From Billgrantia endophytica (GTDB lineage: Bacteria; Pseudomonadota; Gammaproteobacteria; Pseudomonadales; Halomonadaceae), in the NCBI RefSeq assembly GCF_002879615.1, contig NZ_PNRF01000012.1, positions 62,001-126,000 of the forward strand: DNA of 64,000 nucleotides, in the 5' to 3' direction. Shown piece after piece: positions 7,972 to 15,234 of this stretch. Made by a program: the position numbers and the translations under genes. Under the pieces are notes generated by a model. That model was not told where the DNA came from and searched no databases. It saw nothing but the letters and a program-made list of their open reading frames with translations. How positions within the stretch are numbered: the first letter of the stretch is position 1; each line of letters opens with the position of its first letter.

Positions 7972-8669
7972 TCTCCCAATGCCCACTTCACCGCCTCCTC
8001 GGCGTGTATCGCGGTGGTGTCATAGAGCGGCACCGCGGTATGGCACTGCTGCACCAGCAGGGCAATTTCGGTACAGCCGAGGATCACCGCCTGGGCACCC
8101 CTGTCGCGTAGCGATGCGATGATTTCCAAGTAGCGCTGACGCGACGTCTCTTGCACCTGACCCAGGCACAGCTCGGTATAGATCACCTCGTGAACGAGGT
8201 CACGCTGAGCCTCGTCGGGTATCAGCACCTCGATATCATACGCTCCGGCGATGCGCCCCTTGTAGAAGTCCTGCTCCATGGTGAAGCGGGTGCCGAGCAG
8301 GCCGACACGGCGAATGCCGTCGCCAGCCAGGCGTTGTGCCGTGGCATCGGCGATGTGCAGCAGCGGGATCGAGACCGCTTCGGCCACCTGCGGGGCGACC
8401 TTGTGCATGGTGTTGGTGCCGATCATCAGGAAATCCGCACCGCCGGCTTCCACGCTGCGGGCGGCTCGGCACAGGATCTCGGCGGTGGCGTCCCAGTCGC
8501 CGACGTGCTGCAGCCGCTCGATCTCGGCGAAATCGACGCTGTACAGGCACAGCTTGGCCGAGTGCAGCCCGCCCAGGGCAGCCTTCACGCCTTCGTTGAG
8601 TGCGCGGTAGTAGCTGACGGTGGATTCCCAGCTCATCCCCCCTAGCAGGCCGATGGTCTTCATGGTCAT
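7962..8669 (-). CDS. Aspartate/glutamate racemase family protein (YgeA-like)
   Basis: The 235-residue cytosolic protein belongs to the PLP-independent two-base amino acid racemases. The N-terminus KTIGLLGGMSWESTVSYYR is typical of the YgeA branch. The first catalytic position, Cys in classical aspartate racemases, is Thr85 in GTNTMHK as in YgeA, and the second is Cys199 in GCTEI. The expected role is racemisation of an amino acid such as aspartate or glutamate; the true substrate is open. AGAGGA precedes the ATG at 8669, and an ATG at 8663 is also possible. The gene is a single unit, convergent with the YjfB-like gene. Confidence 0.9.
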   Translation of the reverse strand: MTMKTIGLLGGMSWESTVSYYRALNEGVKAALGGLHSAKLCLYSVDFAEIERLQHVGDWDATAEILCRAARSVEAGGADFLMIGTNTMHKVAPQVAEAVSIPLLHIADATAQRLAGDGIRRVGLLGTRFTMEQDFYKGRIAGAYDIEVLIPDEAQRDLVHEVIYTELCLGQVQETSRQRYLEIIASLRDRGAQAVILGCTEIALLVQQCHTAVPLYDTTAIHAEEAVKWALGDQA

Positions 8670-8712
8670 GCGATCCTCTTGTTATCGTTGCTCCAACCTG
8701 CCTTGTCGCCGC

Positions 8713-9420
8713 TCAGGTTTCGTATTCGTCGTGGCGGCGATTCCATACATAGGGTGGCGTTTGCGGCCAGCCCGGCGGTGAGTCCTCCCAGCTCTCCTGG
8801 CGACCGTAGGGCGTCAGGTCAAGGTAGGTCCACAGGCTGCCGAGATACTCGACGCCGCGCTTGCCGCTGAAGTAGGTGCGGAAGACCCGTTCACCGTCGC
8901 GCAGAAAGACGCTGATGCCATGCCGCTCGCCGCGATCGGTGTCGGGAGCATGGCAATTGCAGCTCGTCACGCCCATGTCCTGGTTGAAGTCGCTGCCGAG
9001 CGATGAGTACCACGCCGGATGCTGCCAGCCCATGCGTTCCCGATAGCGTTCCAGCTTGGCCAACGGGGCTCGTGAGACCAGCACCAGAGTGGTGTCGCGG
9101 GCGTGCAGATGGGCGGGGTGGGTCATGGCATCGACCACCCAGGAACAGCCGTCGCAGCCCGCTTCCCAGTCGGGGCCAAACATGAAGTGGTAGACGATCA
9201 ACTGGCGGCGCCCCTCGAACAGGTCGAGCAGGGTGACCGACCCCCTGGGCCCCTCGAACATGTAATCGGCCCGCACCTCGACCATCGGCAGGCGGCGGCG
9301 CTCCGCGTTCAGTCGGTCGCGCTCGCGGGTCAACGCTTTCTCCCTGGCAATCTGTCGGGCGAGGGCGGTCTGCCATTCCTCCACAGGTACGATTCTGGGC
9401 AAGGCGGCGGGAGCAGGCAT
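8713..9420 (-). CDS. DUF899 thioredoxin-like family protein
   Basis: The 235-residue protein has the DUF899 layout: an N-terminal helical arm (EEWQTALARQIAREKALTRE), then LPMVEV, then a thioredoxin-like core with YHFMFGP and a CDGC pair (Cys89, Cys92) at the redox position. The C-terminus has WTYLDLTPYGR. The biochemical role is unknown, and the Cys pair is consistent with thiol redox chemistry. AAGGAGG sits before the ATG at 9420; the longer ORF to 9480 lacks a site. It lies 31 bases behind the VOC gene on the same strand, so the two probably share a transcript. A paralogue is at 37551-38282. Confidence 0.87.
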   Translation of the reverse strand: MPAPAALPRIVPVEEWQTALARQIAREKALTRERDRLNAERRRLPMVEVRADYMFEGPRGSVTLLDLFEGRRQLIVYHFMFGPDWEAGCDGCSWVVDAMTHPAHLHARDTTLVLVSRAPLAKLERYRERMGWQHPAWYSSLGSDFNQDMGVTSCNCHAPDTDRGERHGISVFLRDGERVFRTYFSGKRGVEYLGSLWTYLDLTPYGRQESWEDSPPGWPQTPPYVWNRRHDEYET

Positions 9421-9451
9421 TGGCGAATCCTCCTTGGTTGGGTCCAGTGGC

Positions 9452-9847
9452 TCATGCAAGGTTGAGTTGCCACGATACACCGAAGCGGTCGTTGAGCCAG
9501 GCGAAGCGGGCGCTGAAGCCGTAATCGTCTGGAGGCATCAGCACCTCGCCGTCCGTTGTCAGCTGCATGTAGAGGTGTTCGAACTCGTCGTTTCCCTCGC
9601 ACTCGACGAACAGGGACATCGAAGGCGTAAAGGTGAAGTCGTGGCGTACCGGGCTGTCGATACACAGATAGCGATGGCCCGCCAGGCTGAATTCGGCGCT
9701 CCTGATGCTGCCTTCCGCTCCCGCTTCGTCGGGCCCGTAGCGCTCGATCCGGGTGACTTCGGCATCGTCGAACAGCGAGGTGTAATAGCGCATGGCCTGC
9801 TCGGCGACGCCGTTGAACATCAGGTGGGTGGTGACATGATGCGCCAT
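9452..9847 (-). CDS. VOC-superfamily (PhnB-like) protein
   Basis: The 131-residue protein is a single-subunit PhnB-like member of the vicinal oxygen chelate superfamily. It begins with HLMFNGVAEQAMRYYTSLF, has the middle strand SLFVEC, and ends with the usual DRFGVSWQL. Such proteins bind small electrophilic or metal-chelating ligands; activity varies and cannot be predicted. GGAGGA precedes the ATG. It probably forms an operon with the DUF899 gene downstream on the minus strand. Confidence 0.85.
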   Translation of the reverse strand: MAHHVTTHLMFNGVAEQAMRYYTSLFDDAEVTRIERYGPDEAGAEGSIRSAEFSLAGHRYLCIDSPVRHDFTFTPSMSLFVECEGNDEFEHLYMQLTTDGEVLMPPDDYGFSARFAWLNDRFGVSWQLNLA

Positions 9848-10045
9848 CGGTACTCCTCCATTGTCTCATTGGCGCCTCCCTGAGAGTGTGGGTCGCCATC
9901 ATTGGACTGTAAAAGTGCTTCCAGCCTGTGCAGCAGGCTGCTTCAGTGCGCGACCGCGGGGCTCGGCACTCTTTCTTCCCGAGTTTCTGGTTGCACAGGA
10001 TCGGCGGTCCCTTAATGAACGGCGGCCAAAGGGTGCGAAGGTGGT

Positions 10046-10906
10046 TCAATCGTTCTGTATTTTCTCATTGAGATCGCCAAATCTAGCAAGATAATGCCAG
10101 ACTTTCTTGAGATCTTGAGGGTCATGTAATTGCTCGTTCACGGCATGTCCAATCAGAGCAGGGTCAACCTCACCATCAACAGCAATAGTTTGGGCTATTC
10201 TTGCATATTGTGGTCCACGATACGCTTTGTTCCGTTCTATTACGGATACGGCTAGCTTGAATCCATGATGCCAACCAGTTTGGCAGGGCAGCCTTGACGC
10301 CGCACGTTCAATTTCAGTGCCTTTGAAGCAAGGGTCGAGTATCAGCGCCGCAACATCCCTTTCCAGAACGATGGAGCCATGGATGTGGGCCTCAATATAG
10401 CTGTCCAGTTTGTCAAGATTATCGCGATCTGCAAGATCGATCAGATTTTTTACCTTGCGGGCATAACCGAACTCTTTTGGGCGCAGCCAACTCTCCGGGT
10501 AGCAAAATGTTGTTCTGTCTAGAACATTCCCGTTTAACCGAAAGTACGACGACCCGAATCGTGGAGACCCGCCAGATAGCCAGGAACGATGATTCAATGT
10601 CCCGTACTTGGGTCGTTCCGAGGAGGAAGCGCTATCGTAGAAACCCTGAAATACCTGGCTTTCCCACCTCCATCTATCACCGCCCTCGAACGCGGTCAAT
10701 CCACCATTGCTCGTATTGGTTTCAAACTGTGATTTCAGTACGCCATCTGAACCTATTGCATCTAGAATCAACATGCCAGAGCGCGTAAGACGGTCAGGAT
10801 GGAAGTTTATGGTGATATCCAGTTCGCGCACTTCATGGGTATCAAGGCATAAGTGACGAAAATGTTCTATCACCTTGTGCTGCGCGATGCTCAGATCCTT
10901 TTCCAT
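10046..10906 (-). CDS. DUF3626 family protein of unknown function
   Basis: The 286-residue protein matches DUF3626 by its run of motifs: ITINFHPDR near residue 30, SQFETNTSNGGLTAFEGG around 60, then RPKYGTLNHR, GGSPRFGSSYFRL, and TTFCYPESW around 130. The mix of conserved Arg, Tyr and Glu residues suggests an enzyme, but no function is established. Base composition is clearly lower in GC than every neighbour, and codon choice (many AT-ending codons) also differs, which suggests recent horizontal acquisition. No clear Shine-Dalgarno sequence precedes the ATG. No partner gene is coupled to it, and the nearest upstream stretch holds an ArsR remnant and a long palindrome. Confidence 0.8.
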   Translation of the reverse strand: MEKDLSIAQHKVIEHFRHLCLDTHEVRELDITINFHPDRLTRSGMLILDAIGSDGVLKSQFETNTSNGGLTAFEGGDRWRWESQVFQGFYDSASSSERPKYGTLNHRSWLSGGSPRFGSSYFRLNGNVLDRTTFCYPESWLRPKEFGYARKVKNLIDLADRDNLDKLDSYIEAHIHGSIVLERDVAALILDPCFKGTEIERAASRLPCQTGWHHGFKLAVSVIERNKAYRGPQYARIAQTIAVDGEVDPALIGHAVNEQLHDPQDLKKVWHYLARFGDLNEKIQND

Positions 10907-11057
10907 GTCGTTATGCCATTGTCGAGATTTACGATGCGTGCGCCAGGAGAAGCCTGGTCACTTGGCAATCGGCTGCGAGGCATAGAAACTCCCCAGGAAC
11001 CTGGAAGGTCTTGCCACCTCCATCGACAAGGCCTCGGCTTCGGGCCGCTAGAAAGCA

Positions 11058-11099
11058 GCCCAGGCCCTCTGGCGGGTGACGCCGCCAGAGGGCCTGGGC
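11058..11099. repeat. 18-bp perfect inverted repeat
   Basis: Arms GCCCAGGCCCTCTGGCGG (11058-11075) and its exact reverse complement (11082-11099) flank the loop GTGACG. There is no T-run on the plus strand and only a weak one (TGCTTTCT) on the minus strand. It interrupts an ArsR-like reading frame and could be a terminator of the convergent arrangement, or the scar of a palindromic insertion. Confidence 0.75.
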
Positions 11100-11141
11100 G
11101 TGGAAGACCCGGTCCAGGTTCGTTGCGCTATATTCAACCAT
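11100..11141 (-). pseudogene. N-terminal remnant of an ArsR-family regulator
   Basis: From the ATG at 11141 the frame reads MVEYSATNLDRVFHA, which is how many ArsR regulators paired with SRPBCC genes begin (…LD.VFHALADPTRR…). At HA the sequence enters the 18-bp palindrome and resemblance ends. The piece is short, so the call rests on a characteristic but small match. The sequence is AT-rich around the start, as a promoter would be. Confidence 0.45.
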
Positions 11142-11194
11142 ATGATTTAGATAGACTGCCGCCCGTATTTTATCAACCGAACGATTGAATAGTA

Positions 11195-11914
11195 TTAGAA
11201 GCGCGTATCCCCAATCGCGGGCAGGACCACCTCCTTCACGTAGGCACTCGGCGACAGCATCAGCAGGGTGCGTACCAGGTGCACCACGTCGTGCATGGGG
11301 ACGAGTTCGCCGTCGCCGCGCCGGGCCGCGCGTTCGAGAGGCACGGCCAGGTCGTCCTCGGTATTGAGATAGCCGAGCTGCAGGCAGGTAACCGCCAGGC
11401 CCTGGTCGCGAAAGCCCTCGCGCAGTGCCTCGGCAATGCCGCGCAGGGCGAACTTGGTGGCGCCGAAGGCGACCTCCGGCCTGCCATGGCCAGGCAGGCC
11501 GGAGGTCGAACCGGTGAGGATGATGCGCGGGGAGGGGGAGCGCAGAAGCGTGGGAAGCAGCGCCTGGATCAGCAGGATGGCCCCGCTGACGTTCACCGTG
11601 ACGATGCGCTGGATCTCTGCGGGGCTGTCCGCCAGGAAGCGGTAGTCCTGTTCGAAGGCCCGGCTTTCCCACAGCCCCAGGTTGTAGATCAGCACGTCCA
11701 GCCCGTTCTCCGCAACGACCTCGACCACGCCGGCGGTGGCCCGCTCGGGTGACGCCAGGTCGGCGGCAATCCACTCGGTCTCGATGCCCGCGCGCTCGGG
11801 CAGCTTCGCCGGCACGCTGCGCGAAACGCCGATCAGGTGATCGCCGCCGTCACCCAGCCCCTCGATGAATGCCCGGCCCAGTCCCTGGCTCGCTCCCACG
11901 ATCATGATGCGCAT
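11195..11914 (-). CDS. SDR-family protein with Phe in place of the catalytic Tyr
   Basis: The 239-residue protein has a Rossmann fold with the cofactor loop MIVGASQGLGRA at residues 5-15 and the strand DVLIYNLGLW where the family has NNAG. The active-site segment LTGSTSGLPGHGRPEVAF keeps Ser136, but the YxxxK motif reads Phe150-Gly-Ala-Thr-Lys154, so the general acid Tyr is missing. It may therefore bind NAD(P) without normal oxidoreductase activity, or use another acid. The ATG at 11914 follows GAGGAG. A SoxR-type promoter lies directly upstream, pointing to induction by redox-cycling compounds. Confidence 0.85.
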   Translation of the reverse strand: MRIMIVGASQGLGRAFIEGLGDGGDHLIGVSRSVPAKLPERAGIETEWIAADLASPERATAGVVEVVAENGLDVLIYNLGLWESRAFEQDYRFLADSPAEIQRIVTVNVSGAILLIQALLPTLLRSPSPRIILTGSTSGLPGHGRPEVAFGATKFALRGIAEALREGFRDQGLAVTCLQLGYLNTEDDLAVPLERAARRGDGELVPMHDVVHLVRTLLMLSPSAYVKEVVLPAIGDTRF

Positions 11915-11945
11915 GGTCTCTCCTCGCTGCGGTGACGTTGCCAGC

Positions 11946-11976
11946 ACCGTACGACCTCAAGCGCAGCTGAGGTCAA
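11946..11976 (-). promoter_or_regulatory. SoxR/MerR-type promoter of the SDR gene
   Basis: Minus strand: -35 TTGACC (11971-11976), a 19-bp spacer, -10 TACGGT (11946-11951). The spacer region carries the near-palindrome CCTCAGCTGCGCTTGAGG (11955-11972), one base off the symmetric CCTCA(A)…TTGAGG arms of the SoxR box. The long 19-bp spacer is the hallmark of MerR-family activated promoters. No SoxR gene is in the window. Confidence 0.75.
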
Positions 11977-12006
11977 GCCATGGTGCCGGGAAGGTGAACG
12001 GCGCGG

Positions 12007-12990
12007 TCATGGAATAGAGCGCCCCGTCCAGGAGGTAGCGGGAAAAAGCCGCTGCGGTACCCACCACAGGAAGATCGCCATGCCGATCAACTCGACCAGC
12101 GACTGGAACACGATGGCGACCACCGCCAACTCGTAGGAAGCGGGAAGAGAAAGCGCCAAAGGCAGAACGACGAAGGAGTTGCGCGTGCCCAGGCTGAAGG
12201 CCAGCACGCGCCCTTGGGCAGTGGGGAGTTCGAACACTCGGGCCAGCAGGCGAGCCAGCAGTGCGGCGGCGATCAGAAAACCGGTGAAGGCCAGCAGCAG
12301 CCCGCCGAGCACGGGCAGCGAACCGGTAACGACACCGAACTGCGTGGCGGCGATGGAGAGGACCACCAGGGCCAACAGGGGCACCGGTAGCCAGGCCAGT
12401 CGCTCCATGTGCCGTGCTCGGCTGCGGCGGCGCCGTGCCCACTTCTGTGTGAGGAATGCCAGCAGCAAGGGCAGCAGAATCAGCCCCGCAAAGGCCATCA
12501 GCAGCTCGCGCTGTACCACGGCGACCAGCAGGTTCTGGTCGAGGAACAACCATAGATAGAAGGGCAGCAGCATGAGCTGAAGTAGCAGGCTGATCGGTGA
12601 GAAGGCGATGGCATACTGCGCCCTGCCGCCGCCCAGGTGGGAAAAGGTGATGAACCAGTCGGTGCACGGCACCAGCAGTACCAGCAGCACGCCCAGGCGA
12701 ACCGCCGGCTCTGCGGCGAAGAGGCTCGCCAGCCCCCAGGCGACCAGTGGCAGCAGCAGGAAGTTGCCCACCACCGCGGCCGCCATGAACCGCGTATCGC
12801 ACCATGCGCCGTGCAGCTGTGTCAGCGCTACCTGAGTGAAGGTGACATAGAGCAGCGCGCCCAATAGCGGCCACAGCAGCGCTTCCAGCACGCCAACCCG
12901 GCCCGGCAGGGCCGTGCTCAGGGCCAGGCCCATGGCGATGGCCGCCAGATAGACCAGCACCTGATATTTCTCGAGCGCCTGGCGTGTCAA
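12007..12990 (-). CDS. BASS/ACR3-type carrier (putative arsenite or bile-acid-like permease)
   Basis: The 327-residue membrane protein has about ten segments and belongs to the bile acid:sodium symporter superfamily (PF01758-like). It carries LLVPCTDWFITFSHLGGG, the Cys-containing stretch reminiscent of ACR3 arsenite exporters, and the second repeat FSLGTRNSFVVLPLAL. Similar genes are often annotated as arsenic resistance proteins, but the window's arsH lies 33 kb away and no arsR or arsC adjoins, so arsenite is only a possibility. The proposed start is TTG at 12990, with GGGAG seven bases upstream. It overlaps the stop of the preceding truncated frame (TTGA), suggesting coupling. A TTG at 13014 is the alternative. 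Confidence 0.78.
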   Translation of the reverse strand: MTRQALEKYQVLVYLAAIAMGLALSTALPGRVGVLEALLWPLLGALLYVTFTQVALTQLHGAWCDTRFMAAAVVGNFLLLPLVAWGLASLFAAEPAVRLGVLLVLLVPCTDWFITFSHLGGGRAQYAIAFSPISLLLQLMLLPFYLWLFLDQNLLVAVVQRELLMAFAGLILLPLLLAFLTQKWARRRRSRARHMERLAWLPVPLLALVVLSIAATQFGVVTGSLPVLGGLLLAFTGFLIAAALLARLLARVFELPTAQGRVLAFSLGTRNSFVVLPLALSLPASYELAVVAIVFQSLVELIGMAIFLWWVPQRLFPATSWTGRSIP

Positions 12991-13274
12991 AGGCGGGCTC
13001 CCTGGGCTGGCCAACGCTCACTTGCTCGCTCGATACGGACCAGGACGACGGCCTCGGCCGCGAGTAGCCTTTCGATCTCAGCGGTTACCTGCTGTCCGGC
13101 ATAATGCTCGAAGTAGCTATGCCGCTCCTCGGCCGTCAGGGCAGGGGCAAACGCATGAGCATAGAGATCCTCGACCGTATGCCCCGTACGCTCCAGGACG
13201 CTTACCACGTGAGTCGTCAGCGGGGTGCAAAGGCTCTCTGAAAGAGGGTGCGCTCTAACCACCAGGCAGTGCAT
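12987..13274 (-). pseudogene. Truncated NAD(P)H oxidoreductase (flavodoxin-like fold)
   Basis: The frame begins MHCLVVRAHPLSESLCTPLT at 13274 after GAGGAA and runs through DLYAHAFAPALTAEERHSYF to RLLAAEAVVLV. This is the first ~80 residues of a flavodoxin_2-type quinone reductase. Where the family continues with the PTWWFGFPAILKGW substrate/FMN segment, the frame turns into unrelated sequence and stops at 12987. The FMN-binding second half is absent, so the product cannot be an active reductase. Its stop overlaps the TTG start of the carrier gene, so its translation may now serve mainly to couple that gene. Confidence 0.7.
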
Positions 13275-13344
13275 GGGCTTCCTCGCGAGCAAGAGGCTGA
13301 AATACCGAGATTAACAGAATGTTCGTGGTCTGGTTGGTCGTGCC

Positions 13345-13375
13345 TTGACCTCAATTTCACTTGAGGTATTAGGCT
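13345..13375 (+). promoter_or_regulatory. SoxR-type promoter of the MBL-fold gene
   Basis: -35 TTGACC (13345-13350), 19-bp spacer, -10 TAGGCT (13370-13375). The spacer contains CCTCAATTTCACTTGAGG (13349-13366) with perfect CCTCAA/TTGAGG arms. It matches the E. coli soxS SoxR box at 15 of 18 positions, and the placement relative to -35 and -10 is the same. Transcription would start about 27 bases before the MBL gene start. Confidence 0.85.
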
Positions 13376-13408
13376 CCGATCGTGAAGCCACATTAAAGGA
13401 GGGAAACC

Positions 13409-14053
13409 ATGCAGCGCGTTCAACCGGATATCTGGGAAACCGAAGTTGAGAGCCCCTTTCCCGGGCTGACCGTTCACGCCTACCTGCTGACCCGGGACGA
13501 GGGCAATGTCCTTTTCTACAACACCGGCCATCAGCATGAGATCGACAGGATGGCGGAGCTGGGCGGCGTGGCCTACCAGTACCTGAGCCACCGGGACGAA
13601 CTGGGGGAAACGCTCGAGACGATCCACCAGCGATTCGAGGCCAGGCTGGGTGGCCATCGTGCCGAGCTGGTCGACTTTGCCCGTTACCGCACGCCCGAGG
13701 TCCTGTTCGAACGGCGCGAGATGCACCTGGGCAACGTCGAGGTGATCCCCACGCCAGGGCATAGCCCTGGAAGCACCTGCTTCCTGGTGCATTCGCCCCA
13801 CGGCAAGCGCTACCTGTTTACCGGGGACACCCTCTACCGTGGCGAACGGGGCGATTGGCACGCCGGCTTCATTCCCGGCCACAATGACGAAAGAGACCGG
13901 CAAACGCTGGCCCAGAGCCTCAGGCTCCTGCGCGAACTCGAACCGGACGTGGTGTTCGGCAGTGCCTTCCTCGGTGACATGGGCTTCCAGGAAATGGCGC
14001 CGGGCGACTGGCCGGGTCATGTGGATGGTGCCCTGGAGCGCCTGCTGGGCTGA
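13409..14053 (+). CDS. MBL-fold metallohydrolase with reduced metal site
   Basis: The 214-residue protein has the metallo-beta-lactamase fold order: YQYLSHRDELGE at the first metal motif, IPTPGHSPGSTCFLV with the second His, and LFTGDTLYRGERGD with the bridging Asp. The classical HxHxDH reads only SHRDE, so part of the dinuclear site is missing, as in several MBL subfamilies with one metal or none. Substrate unknown. AAAGGAGG precedes the ATG. The upstream SoxR-type promoter places it with redox-stress responses and links it to the SDR gene at 11195, which has a similar operator. Confidence 0.85.
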   Translation: MQRVQPDIWETEVESPFPGLTVHAYLLTRDEGNVLFYNTGHQHEIDRMAELGGVAYQYLSHRDELGETLETIHQRFEARLGGHRAELVDFARYRTPEVLFERREMHLGNVEVIPTPGHSPGSTCFLVHSPHGKRYLFTGDTLYRGERGDWHAGFIPGHNDERDRQTLAQSLRLLRELEPDVVFGSAFLGDMGFQEMAPGDWPGHVDGALERLLG

Positions 14054-14062
14054 GGGGCGCCG

Positions 14063-14806
14063 CTACACCGCCGGTGAAGTCAGGGTCAGCACCCGGGCGG
14101 TCAGCGTGGCCGTGTCCAGCATCAGCATGGCTTCCTGTTCGCCATCCAGGCTGGCGACACGCTTGCCGCGATCGATCCAGGCCGCCGAGCGGCCCCCGCC
14201 GGATTCGCCGTCGCAAGGCCCCACGCAGTTGACCATCAGGATCGTCATGGCGTGTTCGCGGGCGAAGGTGGCGTAGTAGGCATGGGCCTCGTCCATACCC
14301 GGCGCGAACTTGGCCACGCTGGCCAGGTAGACATCCGCCCCCAGGCATGCCGCCGTGGCGACATGGTCGGGCTGCAGCGACTCGTAGCAGATCGCCAGGG
14401 CCAGACGGTGTTCGCGGGTTTCGATCAGCAGCGGTCGCTCGCCGGCCGAGAAGTAGGGCAGTTCGTCGTCGTGCAGCCGCTGTTTGGCATAGGCCTGGCG
14501 CCCCGAATGGGGCTGAAACACCACCAGGCCGATCTGGGGTTTCGCTGAAGTGACCAGCGGCAGCCCTACGCCTATCACGATCTCATGGGTATTGCTCAGG
14601 CGCTGGAACACGTCCAGGCGTGGATCTTCCGGGTGGGTGGCCAGGCCCTTGGCCAGCGTGGGCTCGTAGCCGGTCAGCGAGAGCTCGGGAAAGAAAATCA
14701 GCTCGGTGTCGTGCGATGCCGCCAGCTCGACGAACCCGGCGTGGCGTGCCACGTTCCCTTCGATATCGCCCGTTGTCGAGGCGTACTGCACGGCACACAG
14801 CTTCAT
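14063..14806 (-). CDS. Carbon-nitrogen hydrolase (nitrilase superfamily)
   Basis: The 247-residue cytosolic amidase-type enzyme keeps the complete nitrilase triad: Glu41 in FFPELSLTGYEP, Lys108 in YAKQRL, and Cys140 in LAICYESLQ. Length and motif spacing fit single-domain amidases; the substrate is unknown. The ATG at 14806 follows GGGAG. The gene is convergent with the MBL gene. Fragments of a close paralogue, rearranged and joined to a DHFR-like fragment, are found on the same strand at 28757-29048, so this gene has or had a duplicate. Confidence 0.9.
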   Translation of the reverse strand: MKLCAVQYASTTGDIEGNVARHAGFVELAASHDTELIFFPELSLTGYEPTLAKGLATHPEDPRLDVFQRLSNTHEIVIGVGLPLVTSAKPQIGLVVFQPHSGRQAYAKQRLHDDELPYFSAGERPLLIETREHRLALAICYESLQPDHVATAACLGADVYLASVAKFAPGMDEAHAYYATFAREHAMTILMVNCVGPCDGESGGGRSAAWIDRGKRVASLDGEQEAMLMLDTATLTARVLTLTSPAV

Positions 14807-14937
14807 CGGCTCGCTCCCTGTTGGCCGGCTCTCAGCCAAGCGTACTCCATTTTGCCGTTGGGTAAACGACGCTTTGCGAAACGCCCAGCGAGCAGGGTTC
14901 GACCAGGCGCCCAGGAAATTGCGCAATCAGGAACGGC

Positions 14938-15234
14938 TCAGTATTGCCGCAATCTGGTGAGCTCACTCTCGGCAACGTCGACCCGCACGGTGCCTTTCTG
15001 CACCAGAAGATCGGCGATGATGGCCACTTCGTCGCCCTGAACACCTGCCATCAGGGCGATGTTCTTGGCGTGCAGCGCCATGTGCCCCTTCCGGATGCCG
15101 GTGGTGGCCAACGCCATCGTCCCTCTCTATCAGGCGCTGGCGGCACTGGACGACTGTGCGGCATTGATCGCCAGAGCGACCCGCCTCGGCCGATCGCCCG
15201 CGGCGACAATGCGGTGGAGCCCCACCGGCATCAT
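14938..15234 (-). pseudogene. Unidentified gene interrupted by tandem stop codons
   Basis: An ATG at 15234 overlaps the tctA stop (ATGA) and opens a frame MMPVGLHRIVAAGDRPRR... that meets TGA TAG at 15127-15132. The same frame then resumes from an ATG at 15117 with a GAGGGA site, reads GHMALHAKNIALMAGV, then QGDEVAIIADLL, and ends at 14938. Both halves look protein-like and share one frame, so this seems to be a ~95-residue coding region broken by two adjacent stops, or two tiny coupled genes. I do not recognise the family. Its position suggests it was the last gene of the transporter operon. Confidence 0.45.

Noticed and set aside
12007-12990. Naming the BASS-type carrier arsB or acr3
   Set aside because: The PCTDW stretch is suggestive, but no ars gene adjoins and many BASS relatives carry other anions.
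11957-13021. Minus-strand ORF of 354 codons overlapping the BASS-type carrier
   Set aside because: Same strand but other frame; Gly/Arg/Ala-rich and no membrane pattern, while the 12007-12990 frame is a clear membrane carrier.
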